Positions 13,201 through 28,925 of a stretch of 64,000 bases of DNA are shown piece after piece. A program made the position numbers and the translations under genes. Location: positions 10,349,931 to 10,413,930 of the forward strand of contig NC_135555.1 in NCBI RefSeq assembly GCF_964340395.1, written 5' to 3'. This stretch comes from Glandiceps talaboti (lineage: Eukaryota > Hemichordata > Enteropneusta > Spengelidae). Below the pieces are notes generated by a model. The model did no database searches and was not told where the DNA came from. It was given only the letters and a program-made list of their open reading frames with translations. Position 1 is the first letter of the stretch, and the number at the start of each line of letters is the position of its first letter.

Positions 13201-16200
13201 AGTTTATTTTTTATGCAATTTTTGTTTTTGATTTTGTTAAAGCTTGTTGTTTGTGCCATCTGCCAATATACAACAATACAGAAAATAGAATGAATCATAC
13301 CGAACACACAATATGTTTTTTTATGTGCTGAGCCTTCACACCTACGCCATCACAGATCTTTCCATTAGCAAACTATCATATAACCTTGAAAACCTGAACA
13401 ATTTCGAAAATTAGAAGGATTTTCAGAGTTTAAATTTTGATAATCTTTGGGGCAGATTTGCACCAAGTGGTTGTTTCTATCCACGGCAGATGTGAACATA
13501 AGCCAGTATCAGTTTCGCTATCTTTTCACATTTAAAGTTTGTGGTTGGGTTTGTAGTCTTCACAGTAGACTTGTGTAGGAGGGGGGTTATCACAGTCAGA
13601 TACGAAATTCTCTGTTAGAGTTACTCTTTACTGTTAATTCACAACATTTTTGGTAATTTATCATCTAAACATCATTTCAACTCACAATCAAACCCCATAC
13701 AGAGCCGACTTATTAAAATTTTTGGCTTTGTATGAAAAAAAGTACTCCCATTGACAATCTTTGGAAATAGAAAATGGAAGGAGATGTTGCTGGATACGCC
13801 CCCACTTTTTTTCAACTCTAAAAAAGCAAAGTAAAAATGACATCTGTACATACATAATTCATTGCTAAACCCACTCCATCTTCTTAATTTCCAAAATTCA
13901 AAAAATCACAGAAGGTTAACGGGGAAAGAAGGAAAATTTGTTCCTTTGAATTTTGCCGACATTTGGGTACATTCTTTCAGCATTTCACTTTCTTTTTAGG
14001 TCCCTTAAATCATTTTTGATGATCAAAATACCAATTAACAAAGAAAAATCATGAAATTGTCATCACCAAATGTGAAAAATTTGGAGTGGTGAGAACATTC
14101 ACTTATAAATACTATTTGGGTGAAATTTTAGTAAAGTTGGGTGAGAGAAAGACGAGTTGTAAAGTATCAAATGGACATCAGATATATAGTATGTGGTCTG
14201 GTAGTCAGTCTGAAGAGGTCAATTTATATGTGGAAACAGAATAAAAAGAAGCCTACAAAGTGAAAAATAAATACCAAGCTGTGATATTTAGATAAACAAC
14301 TGCATTAATCTGAGCAAAAAAATCTGATAATTTATAGTCTGCCTGATTTCCTCATAACAACACTGGCAAATATGAGTAATATGAGAGCCATTTTTACTTG
14401 TATAATCATCGTACTTATTGTTACTGGTTTTTTTTTCCTTTCTTGTGACACTCCACAATGTAAACTATGGGGTCATTAACCGACCTATCAGAGGCTTGTT
14501 ATGTAACACTTAGATGTTGTAAACACCTCCAGTGCTTGTCGTCTCCATACACAAGTACTGTACCACCTAGTCCCCACTCATAACACATCAACATCTTACA
14601 CACCGCACCCTTGCAGCCAGTTTTTCATTCCTCGGTAGTCAAACAGCAGTTCTTTATGGGAAGAAAAAGGATGATGGGTATCTGTGCACCTCTATCTGTG
14701 CATACAGTTATGATTGGAATGCGGAGTTAATCTGAATCGCTCACATCTAATCAGATCAAAACATAAAAATAAATGATGTTGGCAGAAAAATGTAGTCGCT
14801 CGGGATGTATTTAGAAATAGCTAAACTCTGAATTTGTTGTCATATTTTTTATATCCAATAAAATTGGAAACATTTGAATGTGAATTCATTATTTAACATT
14901 TTTTTTTCATTTCTCCTTAATTCTGCAAAGGTTCGTTTTGCCATAATTCTTGTATTCAATTTGTAAATGTAACACAGTTGATTCTGTGCCTGAAAGCAAT
15001 CTAGTCCAACTCAAACGGTTACATATTAAAGTTGGCAAATTCAATCCTGATTCATGTTATGGATGGATTCAGCAGGAGATTTTGGTCAGTATCGGTAACT
15101 GCTACGTTTGTTGTGTCTGTGTCTGGTATGAGAGATGCTACTTGCAGTATATTTGGTTTGTTTTTTCCTTCAATTTTCTGTCACAAGCTGTACATTGTAA
15201 TGTTTTGTTCAGGTTTTGACCACGGATATATTACAGAGTTCACGAAGCCATCCATGGTTTTGAAAATGTTCAAACAGAATAATGCAGCAAGAAGTGGATT
15301 AAAACTGAGCAGGAAACTTGACAATTTTTAAAATTATACTATTAAAATTTAGGGATAACAGCAAACGTCTGGTTATCGTCGTACTGCAAATCCTCCGTTT
15401 TTGTGGAATTACGGGAAGTCTGGTCTTCTCATTTGGAAAAATTAAGCTATTCGGAAAGATACAACCAGATCCAAGCAGTTTTTCTTTTAGAGCAGCTTAA
15501 CTGGTGGTTATGTAATCAGCCATACCATTCCATTGACACTCAACATGAATACACAACTCAAACAAACACAATGCTGGCAGTGTGTGCCCATAATGTGAAA
15601 CAGGACACAAGTCATTTTTGTGTCCATGTTGGCTTCTGCCGTTCAATGCCTGGCTTGGTAGTCTTGATATCCAAGATTTGCTTTTAATTGCCTAAGTAAC
15701 AAGAGGTCAACGATTCCCACCTGTGAAGGGGCACCTTACACAAATAGGTATTGATAGGGGGCAAGCAATTGATGACGCAACACAAAGGGGTCTCCTACAA
15801 AAGAAATGTGCTTGTTAGGGGATGACTTCACAACAAAGGGCCAGTGAAGCTGATTTATGCTTGAAAAGAGGCAGAGTTATGTCCCTCACAAAACGATAAA
15901 ACGGCCCCAAAAAAGGCTATTAATTCAATTAACTTCACTGAATTTTTTAAAATCTGACAAACAGTATCCTTGTCTTCGGGACTGCCAACAAAATACAAAT
16001 TTTCATGCACCTCAATTCTTGTTAGAAATTGAATATCGGGTATTAGGTTTTATCCGTTAGAATCAGACCTTGTCCTTGGAACATTAAAAAAAAAATCGGA
16101 AGTGATTGCTTTGACCACGTGTGTCCGTGAAACTGACCCAGTCATGATAGTTGCTGTCATCAATTGCATTACACCTCCTGAATTTGGGAAAGGAGACAAA

Positions 16201-16861
16201 CACACAATGAAACATGCCAGACATCTCAATTTGATTAGCAAAGTGCAACGCTGTTCATGTGGTTGCATTTATTTGCAAGTAATCGTACAGGAATCTCACA
16301 CTGTCTTATTAGTACAGTACTACATCTATATATTCTTTATTTTTTTACTACTCAGCCATGTAGCTGCCTTCAAAAGCACCTCCCCCCCCCACCCAAAAGA
16401 AAAACCCCTATTTATGTTTTACTGTAATGCCTTGCAAACAAGGAAAGGCAAGCCTTTCACTCACAATGTCCACTATGGCAGATATACCTGAGCAACAAAT
16501 TTTTCATGGCGCAACAACATTGCATGAAAGTAGGGGGTTTCTTCCTGAGCATACAATTTTCAGCAAATTTCGACATTCCAATAATATCCAACTATTTTCC
16601 AAAATCATGAAACTCCATATTTTCTTCACATACGACCATTTTTCTTTTTTTTCCCAAATTCATGTAAAATCATGACTGATTTTTTTTCTACCAAAATTCT
16701 AGAAAACGTTACTATTATGGAGTTTCTTGCAATAAAATGTCATGCAATGGATGCTGAGCCCAAATTTGGAATTTATCTACACTTCAAAAAATTATTTAAT
16801 ACTACTGCTAAGGTGTAGACAAATTGCAAGTTTGGGACTTTATACTAGCGACCAAATGAGG

Positions 16862-18535
16862 TGAGGTATCAAAAAAAAGTAATGAACTTTCTCTAAAGAG
16901 AGAGCTCATTACATGTACTTTTCAATGTTGAATATTCTGCTTACAACAGAAAGTATACTATATATACCTTTTTTTTCGTAAAAAAAATGACAATACTAAA
17001 AATGTGTGTTTACACTTGGTTGGAATTTTAAACTGACCTGACTTGACAGTGTACTAGGGGAAGATGCACTATTATCACAGGATAAAATCTTCCAAAATTT
17101 TCATTTCGCTTTGAGCGAAAAGAAGTATGACAAGGAAAATAACGGCAAATAACGGATTTTGTCCAATTTGAAAAGCAAGCTGGTCTTAGACCGTTTCGCG
17201 GAAGTTAAGTCATGTCAAATATATAACATTCTTTTTTTGGATATCAAGAAGTTTGACTGAAGTCACGGAACAATTATACACTGTAGTAGTAATTTTCATT
17301 CATAATACCACAACACTGAAATTACATAAAATTTACACAACAAAATTTTTTTTTCTAACTCTAAAGCACTACATAACACAGAATGATTAGTCTAAATATT
17401 AAGGCTTGTTTTTTTTTATATCATCTACAAAACTTTGATATCACAGCTACAATGTTAGACACTACACTACAACATGTATACTTTTTGACAATAACCTTAC
17501 AGACATACATCTATTCATTTTTGATCAACAAAATCATCCGAGGCAAAGATTTTCCCAATTTTCCTTAAATTTTCGGCATAGACATACATTTTCACAAAAA
17601 ACATCACTTACGCAGGAAAACTGGAAAAGTCTTCTCTTTTTTTGTCAGAAGATACAAAGAAAATACAAAGCTTGTAAAGAAGGAGAAAAAGATATGCAGC
17701 ACCCTATTATCATTCATCTTTGGTATAGTATTCAGAAATTGATTCTTGGCAGCGTAGGAGCAAAACAAATTTTTTTTTTGTCGACTATGACTGTCTTTGA
17801 AACATAACATTGAGGTATACATGTATTGATTTTGCTCGATGTCTTTTTAAAAAAAAATACACATCAAAATATCTTGAATTGTGCTGTTGGTGGTGGTGAT
17901 ACTACAGTATCTGTTGTTCTGGGAAAGCCATTCACCAATGAGGTAAAATCGTTGCATTCTCTTGTGTAATGGCTGTTTTGTGTTAAGCTCTAGCAGTTTG
18001 CATATTGACCACTGACTGAATAAGATTGCTTGAACAAACAAAATTCAGTTTTTATCAGCAAATGCATAACTTCAGATAGCAGAGATGTTGTAATCTCTCG
18101 TAAAAGAGTGACCAGATACTAAAAAATACTATGTAATTTTAGTTCACTTGTTCGCCAAGTTGTAGGCTAGAAACACTTGGCTAGAAACACGGACACATAC
18201 ATCACGCCAGGAAAACTAAATGGTAAAAATGCTCAACTTTAACCATCTTTCAATTGTGCTCTTAGTTATGTAACTAGTTTTGAAAAACTTTTTAAAATTT
18301 CTCTTGCACCATAAAATTTTGTGTGAATATGCCATTTATGTTAGCAAAATCTGCAAAAAATCAAATCTACTTAGCCATTTTTAGACAGCAAATTATTTTG
18401 TAAATCATTGTACACAACTTCACACAATAAAATCTAGCAAACAAAAAATATGAAGAAAAAAAAATACCTGCAAATTATTAATAGCAGTGTGGAGCGTAAC
18501 TGTACTGAAGCCAAATTTTTGTTTTTCTACCTGAG
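16862..18535 (-). other. possible extended TRIM71 3' UTR
   Basis: No gene is visible. TGAGGTA (let-7 7mer-A1 type) occurs at 17811, 17939 and 16862 on the plus strand, which would be target sites if the TRIM71 transcript continues this far. Confidence 0.3.
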
Positions 18536-18541
18536 TTTATT
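18536..18541 (-). terminator. candidate TRIM71 poly(A) signal
   Basis: AATAAA on the minus strand, about 25 nt beyond the distal let-7 pair. AATAAA is frequent in AT-rich DNA, so this is only one possible mRNA end. Confidence 0.35.
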
Positions 18542-18565
18542 ATACATGTGTGCACATTATCACGG

Positions 18566-18593
18566 TGAGGTAGATTTGTCGAATTGAGGTAGT
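18566..18593 (-). promoter_or_regulatory. paired let-7 target sites
   Basis: Two TGAGGTAG octamers (18566-18573 and 18585-18592; the second extends to a 9-nt match at 18593) are separated by 11 nt, or 19 nt start to start. The first also has TTGT at 18576-18579, able to pair with let-7 nucleotides 13-16. The arrangement resembles the paired let-7 complementary sites of nematode lin-41. Confidence 0.8.
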
Positions 18594-19386
18594 GTACCGT
18601 CTAATAACGGCCCTCTCTCTATTTTCTAGCAAAACATTTTAGAGCACATTGACCATTGGTCATTTTGCTTGGAAATGTCATTCAAATGTTTACAGATATC
18701 ACAACTAAATAAAAATAAAAAAAACTACAAAAATGATGTGACAATATAAAGAAAACTTTGGTTTATCTCCCAGTGCAATTTTTAAAAAATAAAACTAAAT
18801 AATTTGCAACCAACAATACTGCTAGTTCTTGGAACAAAGCTGAAGCTTTTGTACATAAAGCCATTTTAGCAAGCAACACATTGAGGACACTGTCCCCCTG
18901 AAGCAAGCAAGCAATTTTCACAATTTTTGCGGCAAAGCATGCATTGCAAACATACAATTTTCAAGTAAGCAATTTGACATTTTCAATGCCAAAAAACACA
19001 GAGCAGCTGCAATGTTCATCCAAGTTTCACTGGAATTATTATACAATAATTTTTTTTGGATTTAAACAATTTTCGGACTCTTGAAAAAATCTCTGAATAT
19101 TGGAGAAATTTTGAATTTCCTAGCTATGTATATAGTAAAATTTTACTGTGTATTTTTTCCATCACCTTGGCCAGGCCTGGTGAAGGAACGGAAATTTCAA
19201 CACTACAAAAATGCCATCGTATTCTAATCTTAATTTAAACTGAGATCAACTGCTTAGGACACTGGCACCCTCTCTAGTAGTAGTTTAGAGGCTTGCCTCT
19301 CTCTCTGTAATATGTAGGCTCAGCCCGTGGTACCCGTATTCTGATTAATTAAAAGACGACATTTGTCATCAGTCCCACTGCTGGTA

Positions 19387-19411
19387 TGAGGTAGATTCCC
19401 TGAGACGTAAC
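19387..19411 (-). promoter_or_regulatory. adjacent miR-125/lin-4 and let-7 target sites
   Basis: The miR-125 match covers nucleotides 1-10 (19397-19406), with TAAC at 19408-19411 able to pair with miR-125 nucleotides 13-16. The let-7 8-mer (19387-19394) lies 2 nt away. In the mRNA the miR-125 site comes first, about 28 nt after the stop codon, followed by let-7. The two microRNA footprints overlap, because let-7 nucleotides 9-22 would cover the miR-125 seed site. Confidence 0.8.
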
Positions 19412-19434
19412 ATTCAGCTGGCTAGGCCGCTGCT

Positions 19435-21750
19435 TTAGAAGATCTGCACTCGATTGTTGCCGAAATCAACAACAATTATTAGTCCATCCGGCGACACACA
19501 TATACCCGATGGACGGTCCACTTGACTTGGACCAGTACCTGGTAATCCAAACTTACACAGGAAGTTACCATTTGGTGTAAACACCTGCACGCGGTGGTTG
19601 CGCGAATCGGCGACGATTATGTGGCCTTCGGGGTCAATGGCAACTCCCTGGGGACGTAGGAATTGACCGTTGCTACTGCCCTCTGACCCTAGGAAACGAG
19701 CCGACTGGAAATCGGGATGAATGACCAGCAACCGGTGATTGTTGAAATCGGTGACCACCATATGCCCTTCATGGTTGAACGCGACACCACGTGGCGAATC
19801 AAAGTGCTTCCACAAGGCACCTTCGAAGCCATACTTATTCAAGAATGTGCCATCAGGAGCGAATAACTGGATCCGATGATTGCGCGTGTCAGATACAAGT
19901 ATTCTTCCCTCTGGACTTGCAGCAACATCCCAGGGATAGTTGAACTGGCCATTCTTCACACCTTTCTCTCCGAATTTAAACATGAACTGGCCCTCTATGG
20001 TGAAGATTTGTATGCGGTGGTTATCTTTATCAGCAACGATGATGCGATTTTTGTTGTCAACGACAACCCCAGCCGGTCGATCAAACTGCCCATTGCGCGA
20101 CCCTGCAGACCCGAATTTATATATGAATCTCCCATTTGTATCGAAGAACTGAATGCGATTATTACTGCGATCTGCGACAATGATGCGACCATCCCTATCT
20201 GTGCACACACCCCAGGGGCGACAAAGTTGACCTTCTGATTCTCCTTCACACCCAAACACTTTCACCATTTGACCAATATTGGCATAGTTGCGTCCACTTT
20301 TCACCTGTACCCTGAAAGGACTTTCATATATGTGTCTTCCACGTAGGGTAACAGTGATTCGATGTTCACCTTCCAGTTGGGGTCTATAACTGACTGTATA
20401 GGTACCATTCTGTCGGTCAATAACTTCAGCATGATAAAGTCCACCCTCTGGGCCTTGGACGATGACACTAACTTGGTCGCCACCTACGCATCTTGGTTCA
20501 CCCTGGTGGTCCTTTGCTTGTACCATAAACATGGCAATTTTGCCTCGAAGAGCTCTCTTAACACCATCACCCGTGGCTGTTGAATTGGATGCATAGGCAC
20601 TGCTACTGACAATACCCATTGAGCTTAAAGCGGTATGTAGTGCAGCATCCGGTGGTGTGAATAATATCGAGTCGTCTTCATGTGGTTGTAAGTGTCCACG
20701 CAAAGCTTTCAAATCTTGCAGCTGTGAAACCATTCGATCTTTGGTTTTCAAAATATCAATGTCATTACCAGTTTGTAGCACCGCTTCCACCGTTTCTAAA
20801 CAACGTGTCATTGCCGTCAAGGTTTGTTTCAAATCTTCAGCTTGCATATGAAGTGACTTCCCTTTCACTTGACGTATTTTCTCTACTTTGTGAAGTAACT
20901 CCCTTTCGCGTTCTTCCAGTGCGCTAATATGTCGACGTATCGTAGCTCGAACTTCGGTAGCCACTGCTTGCGTTCGTACTTCCACCCGTTCTGCCATGTT
21001 TTGTGCCATTGTAATCGCTTCTTCCATTGCCCGCACTCCCATTTTCGCGTCGGAAACTAATCGTGAAGTGATCGCCTTACAGTTCTGCACGGCGTCTTGC
21101 AAATAAACACAACTATGGCCACGATGATCCAGCATGGTACACTCCCGACATATTGCTTTCGAACATGTATCACAATATAAACGTAGCACCTCGTTTTCAT
21201 GTCCGCGAACTTCACAGTAGCTCTGCTGTGGGTCAGCAAGTGGCTGTGCGAGAGCCTGGAGTGACGAAGTAAGAAACGAAGTCTGCAATGACGTTGACCT
21301 AGAATTGAACTGAAAAGCGATGTTCAGCTGTACTATATGATGATCTTTCGTAAGGCGAACTCGCTGGTGGGCGAGAACACAACGATCGCATAGATTTTCG
21401 TTACAGTCCCTGCATAGCGATGTCGCCATATGACCGTCATCACACGAATTACACGAGCTACGTTTAGCGGGAAAGTCACCGATGCCATTTTCTGTGTCGT
21501 CTTCTTGCGTTCCCACTACATCCAAGATGTTATTAAGGAGATAATTGGAAGGCAGGCTGTCAATCCCCGTGTCACCCAGGGGCACCTCGTGATGACATGA
21601 CGGACAGATAAGCAAACCGGGTTCAGCTTTCCCGTCCAAACATCTTCGGCAGAAAGTGTGTAGACAGGGCAATACTTTCGGGTCGTGGAAACGATCTAGA
21701 CATATAGGGCATGACAACTGTCCATTCAGCTCGTCCGAAAACGTGGCCAT
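19435..21750 (-). CDS. TRIM71: TRIM71/LIN-41: RING, two B-boxes, coiled coil, filamin, NHL
   Basis: RNA-binding TRIM-NHL protein and presumed E3 ligase. In known relatives it represses target mRNAs in the cytoplasm and controls developmental timing and stem-cell proliferation. From the ATG at 21750 the protein is 771 aa. The RING is at about 14-53 (C14, C17, C29, H31, C34, C37, C49, C52). B-box 1 is at about 100-140, B-box 2 at 179-217, a coiled coil at 220-355, a filamin/Ig domain at 395-483 and six NHL repeats at 490-771. The C-terminus ([12 protein letters not shown]) and the NHL segment [19 protein letters not shown] are hallmarks of TRIM71 rather than TRIM2/3 or TRIM32. The coding region has no intron. 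The frame stays open for about 90 codons upstream of this ATG, but without another ATG. The chosen start resembles the vertebrate MASF start just before the RING. The CDS is visibly GC-richer than its flanks. Orthology is secure; the exact N-terminus is less so. Confidence 0.95.
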   Translation of the reverse strand: MATFSDELNGQLSCPICLDRFHDPKVLPCLHTFCRRCLDGKAEPGLLICPSCHHEVPLGDTGIDSLPSNYLLNNILDVVGTQEDDTENGIGDFPAKRSSCNSCDDGHMATSLCRDCNENLCDRCVLAHQRVRLTKDHHIVQLNIAFQFNSRSTSLQTSFLTSSLQALAQPLADPQQSYCEVRGHENEVLRLYCDTCSKAICRECTMLDHRGHSCVYLQDAVQNCKAITSRLVSDAKMGVRAMEEAITMAQNMAERVEVRTQAVATEVRATIRRHISALEERERELLHKVEKIRQVKGKSLHMQAEDLKQTLTAMTRCLETVEAVLQTGNDIDILKTKDRMVSQLQDLKALRGHLQPHEDDSILFTPPDAALHTALSSMGIVSSSAYASNSTATGDGVKRALRGKIAMFMVQAKDHQGEPRCVGGDQVSVIVQGPEGGLYHAEVIDRQNGTYTVSYRPQLEGEHRITVTLRGRHIYESPFRVQVKSGRNYANIGQMVKVFGCEGESEGQLCRPWGVCTDRDGRIIVADRSNNRIQFFDTNGRFIYKFGSAGSRNGQFDRPAGVVVDNKNRIIVADKDNHRIQIFTIEGQFMFKFGEKGVKNGQFNYPWDVAASPEGRILVSDTRNHRIQLFAPDGTFLNKYGFEGALWKHFDSPRGVAFNHEGHMVVTDFNNHRLLVIHPDFQSARFLGSEGSSNGQFLRPQGVAIDPEGHIIVADSRNHRVQVFTPNGNFLCKFGLPGTGPSQVDRPSGICVSPDGLIIVVDFGNNRVQIF

Positions 21751-22060
21751 CGATGATGTGAAACATGGGTCGACAGTAAACAGGGCGTTGGACGCTACGG
21801 TTAAGCAGTTATTCCAGTTGTTACGTAAAGTTGGGTCAATTTGTGCAGCTTGTTCAGTCCCCTCCAACCACGGCCATGGAAACTCCTGCGGCCTCAGCTG
21901 GTCGTGTTGCTGTTCCTGCTGGAGTTCCCCGCCCAACCCGTTCAAAGTTGTCCGTGATATCTTGCCAGCTGCTTCCCTAACACAGTACCAACATGACCCT
22001 GAGTTACTCGATGGGTTCGGGAGTACATAGAGATTGTCACCTACCAGTATTTACTGAACA
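21751..22060 (-). other. TRIM71 5' region, open but without ATG
   Basis: The TRIM71 frame continues open upstream of the chosen ATG to an in-frame TAA near 22050. It would encode a Gln/Trp-rich stretch just before the ATG, but contains no ATG. It is either 5' UTR or coding sequence joined to an upstream exon. A short out-of-frame upstream ORF (ATG to TAG in six codons) lies in it near 21993. No TATA box is evident. Confidence 0.4.
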
Positions 22061-24187
<2,127 letters not shown>

Positions 24188-24762
24188 AAAATTTATGATG
24201 AATAAGATGAATGATTGTTCCCTTCCCGATTTTGTAACTTCCAGAAAGCCGTATCGCACACATTAAGACGCTAAGCTATCTGATCCATTGAATAATATAT
24301 TTACGTAATATCAACGTTTACAGTTTAGATTAGTGCTTATTAAAAACCTCACATCTTACCGGCGTTGCCATGCATATATCATTGTTGACTTCGCTGTCGT
24401 GTTCATTTACATTCATTTTTTATGACAAATGGCGGGAGGGCTGTTTACATACACGCCATATTGAACAACGCTGCACTGTGGCGATTTTAATTTGTGTACT
24501 TTCTGTCCATCCACAGATAGTCATACTTTAATCATTCAGTAATTTCAGACTGATTTGAATAAGTACTGTATGGTAGAAAAACCATTGATACGGAACGGTG
24601 AAAATTATGCATTCAAGATAGCGACTTTTGTTTGAGTCCAGGCCTCCGTATTACCACGTGATGAGAAACCCACGCACAAAACATGGTGTATTGTGAATTG
24701 TTAAAATTACTTATTTCTATGATTTTTTTTCAAATATAAAACTGTTACTAATACACTGTCTC

Positions 24763-24850
24763 TGTATGTATGTATGTATGTATGTATGTATGTATGTATG
24801 TATGTATGTATGTATGTATGTATGTATGTATGTATGTATGTATGTATGTA

Positions 24851-24905
<55 letters not shown>
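24763..24905. repeat. (TATG)n followed by (TG)n microsatellite
   Basis: About 23 TATG units run directly into about 25 TG units. Confidence 0.95.
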
Positions 24906-24910
<5 letters not shown>

Positions 24911-25510
24911 GTGTATGTGAGTGGGTGCGCCTACTTTTTGCTCATTTTGGTATTGCCACAAGCCAGCTATTTTTTAGTCATATTTCATTTGCAATTCAAA
25001 TCTACTGCAGCTACGAATACACGTTTTTATGTGTGTGTACGGGGGGGGGGGTGTGTTGGGGGGTTATCTTCCTTTCAAAATTGTTTAATTTGACGGCTAA
25101 AACAACTGTTTCCAAGTAAACAGAGATTACCATATCGACTGGTAATGATGGCCTGACTATAAAAATTCAAGTTGTTTGTGTGGGGTGATAATTTTTATGT
25201 AAATTATTCCCATGGTTACAACGTGGATGACGACATGAAACATATTACTATGCACCCAGTTATGGAACAACGGAAATGAATGTAAAATGCAATAAACACT
25301 GGACGTGACACTGAACCCAAGGGAAATCAACATCAGAACCCATGACCATATTATGAGGAAAGAATAAAACACGACGATACCACAATTTCACCATTTCCAT
25401 CCTTATTGTGTTCTATCAATTGACAAGTTACTGTTTACAGTTGACCAAGTATCAGCTACGTCACGTCGCCCCATTTTTATGTAAAAAGTCTCCCGTTAGC
25501 AGTACAGTGA

Positions 25511-25513
25511 CTG

Positions 25514-25552
<39 letters not shown>

Positions 25553-25594
25553 ATGTATGTATGTATGTATGTATGTATGTATGTATGTATGTGT
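25511..25594. repeat. (TG)n followed by (TATG)n microsatellite
   Basis: Same two units as the array at 24.8 kb, but in the opposite order. Confidence 0.95.
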
Positions 25595-25620
25595 TTAGTA
25601 AAATATTGGCCTAGGTCGTA

Positions 25621-25892
<272 letters not shown>

Positions 25893-25958
25893 ACTGAGAA
25901 ACTATAGAAAAGCTTTCAAAATTCCTTTATGGCCAATGCACAACAAATGTTCACATCT

Positions 25959-26053
25959 TCGACATTAGCACTGGATATATATGCTACGAGGTTTGACATG
26001 GGAGAGGGAAGACGTGTCGAACCTCGTAGCATATACATCCAGAGCTACTTCGA
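25959..26053. ncRNA. near-perfect hairpin, candidate small-RNA precursor
   Basis: Arms 25971-25997 and 26016-26042 pair over 27 positions with one mismatch and one G-U on the plus strand, around an 18-nt loop. Weaker pairing with a small bulge extends outward to about 25959 and 26053. The length (about 95 nt) and shape fit a microRNA precursor. The arms match no microRNA I know. It could instead be a small fold-back element. Confidence 0.35.
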
Positions 26054-26621
26054 CATAAACAGTTTATGCCACTGCACTACGATTGCATTCAAGTCTTTTT
26101 CTGTATTTGCTACCGTATTTAATCGACCTCATGTAAATTAATGACAACGCCCCAGCACAACAACAGCGAACAGCTGCAGTGAGTGATAAATATTGTTAGT
26201 CAGATACGATATTATTGAGTAAACAATATTAATAATTACAGCTGTAACAATTATGATCCCCATCATAATAGTTGCGATAAAACAGTAGTAATTATGATCA
26301 AAACAATAGTAATTATGAAGACAAAAATGAGCTTACTAATTAGGCTTATGTAAGATAAAACAAAGGATGTGCTACTTTTGTTGTTGACAGTTTGGTTGTA
26401 AGCTTTAATTGGAAGCTTGTCTCAACTAGTAACTATAATTATTTCTTTGTATCACAACCAAGGTCTCATTCTAATTACTTACGAGTGACGTTTTGCTGTA
26501 TAACTATCCGTTTGTTGGCTTTTCCCTGGCCATGATACAGAACTACTTATTACTATACCAACATAATGAACGTTAATATTGTGGACATCACCACGAGTTT
26601 TACACTATTGAACGGACGCCA

Positions 26622-28675
<2,054 letters not shown>

Positions 28676-28761
28676 GTTGCCGTCGGACCTCGATGCATTC
28701 GGGTAGGATTATACGGCTCCGTTGCCGTCGGACCTCGATGCATTCGTAGGATTTTACGGCT
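28676..28761. repeat. 45-bp tandem direct repeat x 2
   Basis: Copies at 28676-28720 and 28721-28761 share GTTGCCGTCGGACCTCGATG and GTAGGATT-TACGGCT. The second copy runs into the left end of the fold-back element. Confidence 0.75.
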
Positions 28762-28925
28762 TAATTTCTTTATCTATCTCCATTTCCTTGTATATTGTCG
28801 TTTGTTTTCGATTTTTTGGTCCGTGAGTGAGCGTGGAAAAGGTGCTCACTCATGGAACAAAAATAACAAAAATAGAAAACAAGCGACTATATGCGAAGGA
28901 AATAGAGAAATCAAGCCTAGCCGTA
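28755..28925. mobile_element. fold-back (MITE-like) element
   Basis: Ends TACGGCT and AGCCGTA are complementary. Arms of about 75-80 bp align with small gaps and meet at a perfect inner TGAGTGAGC/GCTCACTCA pair. No coding capacity. No clear target-site duplication. Confidence 0.6.

Larger units (their letters stand above)
3353..16861. other. gene-free AT-rich stretch
   Basis: Apart from the repeats and the orphan exon-like segment listed separately, I see only short, composition-driven ORFs and no protein I recognise. The 5.2-6.5 kb part is slightly less AT-rich but has no coding pattern. Confidence 0.5.
18515..19434 (-). promoter_or_regulatory. TRIM71: TRIM71 3' UTR with let-7, miR-125 and miR-100 seed sites
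   Basis: Sequence downstream of the TRIM71 stop. Because the mRNA is the minus strand, a microRNA target appears on the plus strand as the microRNA's own 5' sequence. The let-7 5' octamer TGAGGTAG occurs at 19387-19394, 18566-18573 and 18585-18592. The miR-125/lin-4 5' decamer TCCCTGAGAC is at 19397-19406, and the miR-100 seed ACCCGTA at 19332-19338. A minus-strand AATAAA at 18541-18536 could end a UTR of about 920 nt. That end is a guess, and weaker let-7 matches further on suggest a longer isoform. No other gene is visible in this stretch. Confidence 0.8.

Noticed and set aside
16102-16491. A 129-codon plus-strand ORF
   Set aside because: No recognisable motif, mixed composition, low-complexity tail; no splice or promoter context found.
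19876-21239. Several ORFs of 60-120 codons overlapping TRIM71 on both strands
   Set aside because: Shadow frames of the conserved TRIM71 coding sequence; no independent family resemblance.
24766-25119. Met-Tyr-Val-Cys repeat ORFs
   Set aside because: Translations of TATG and TG repeats.
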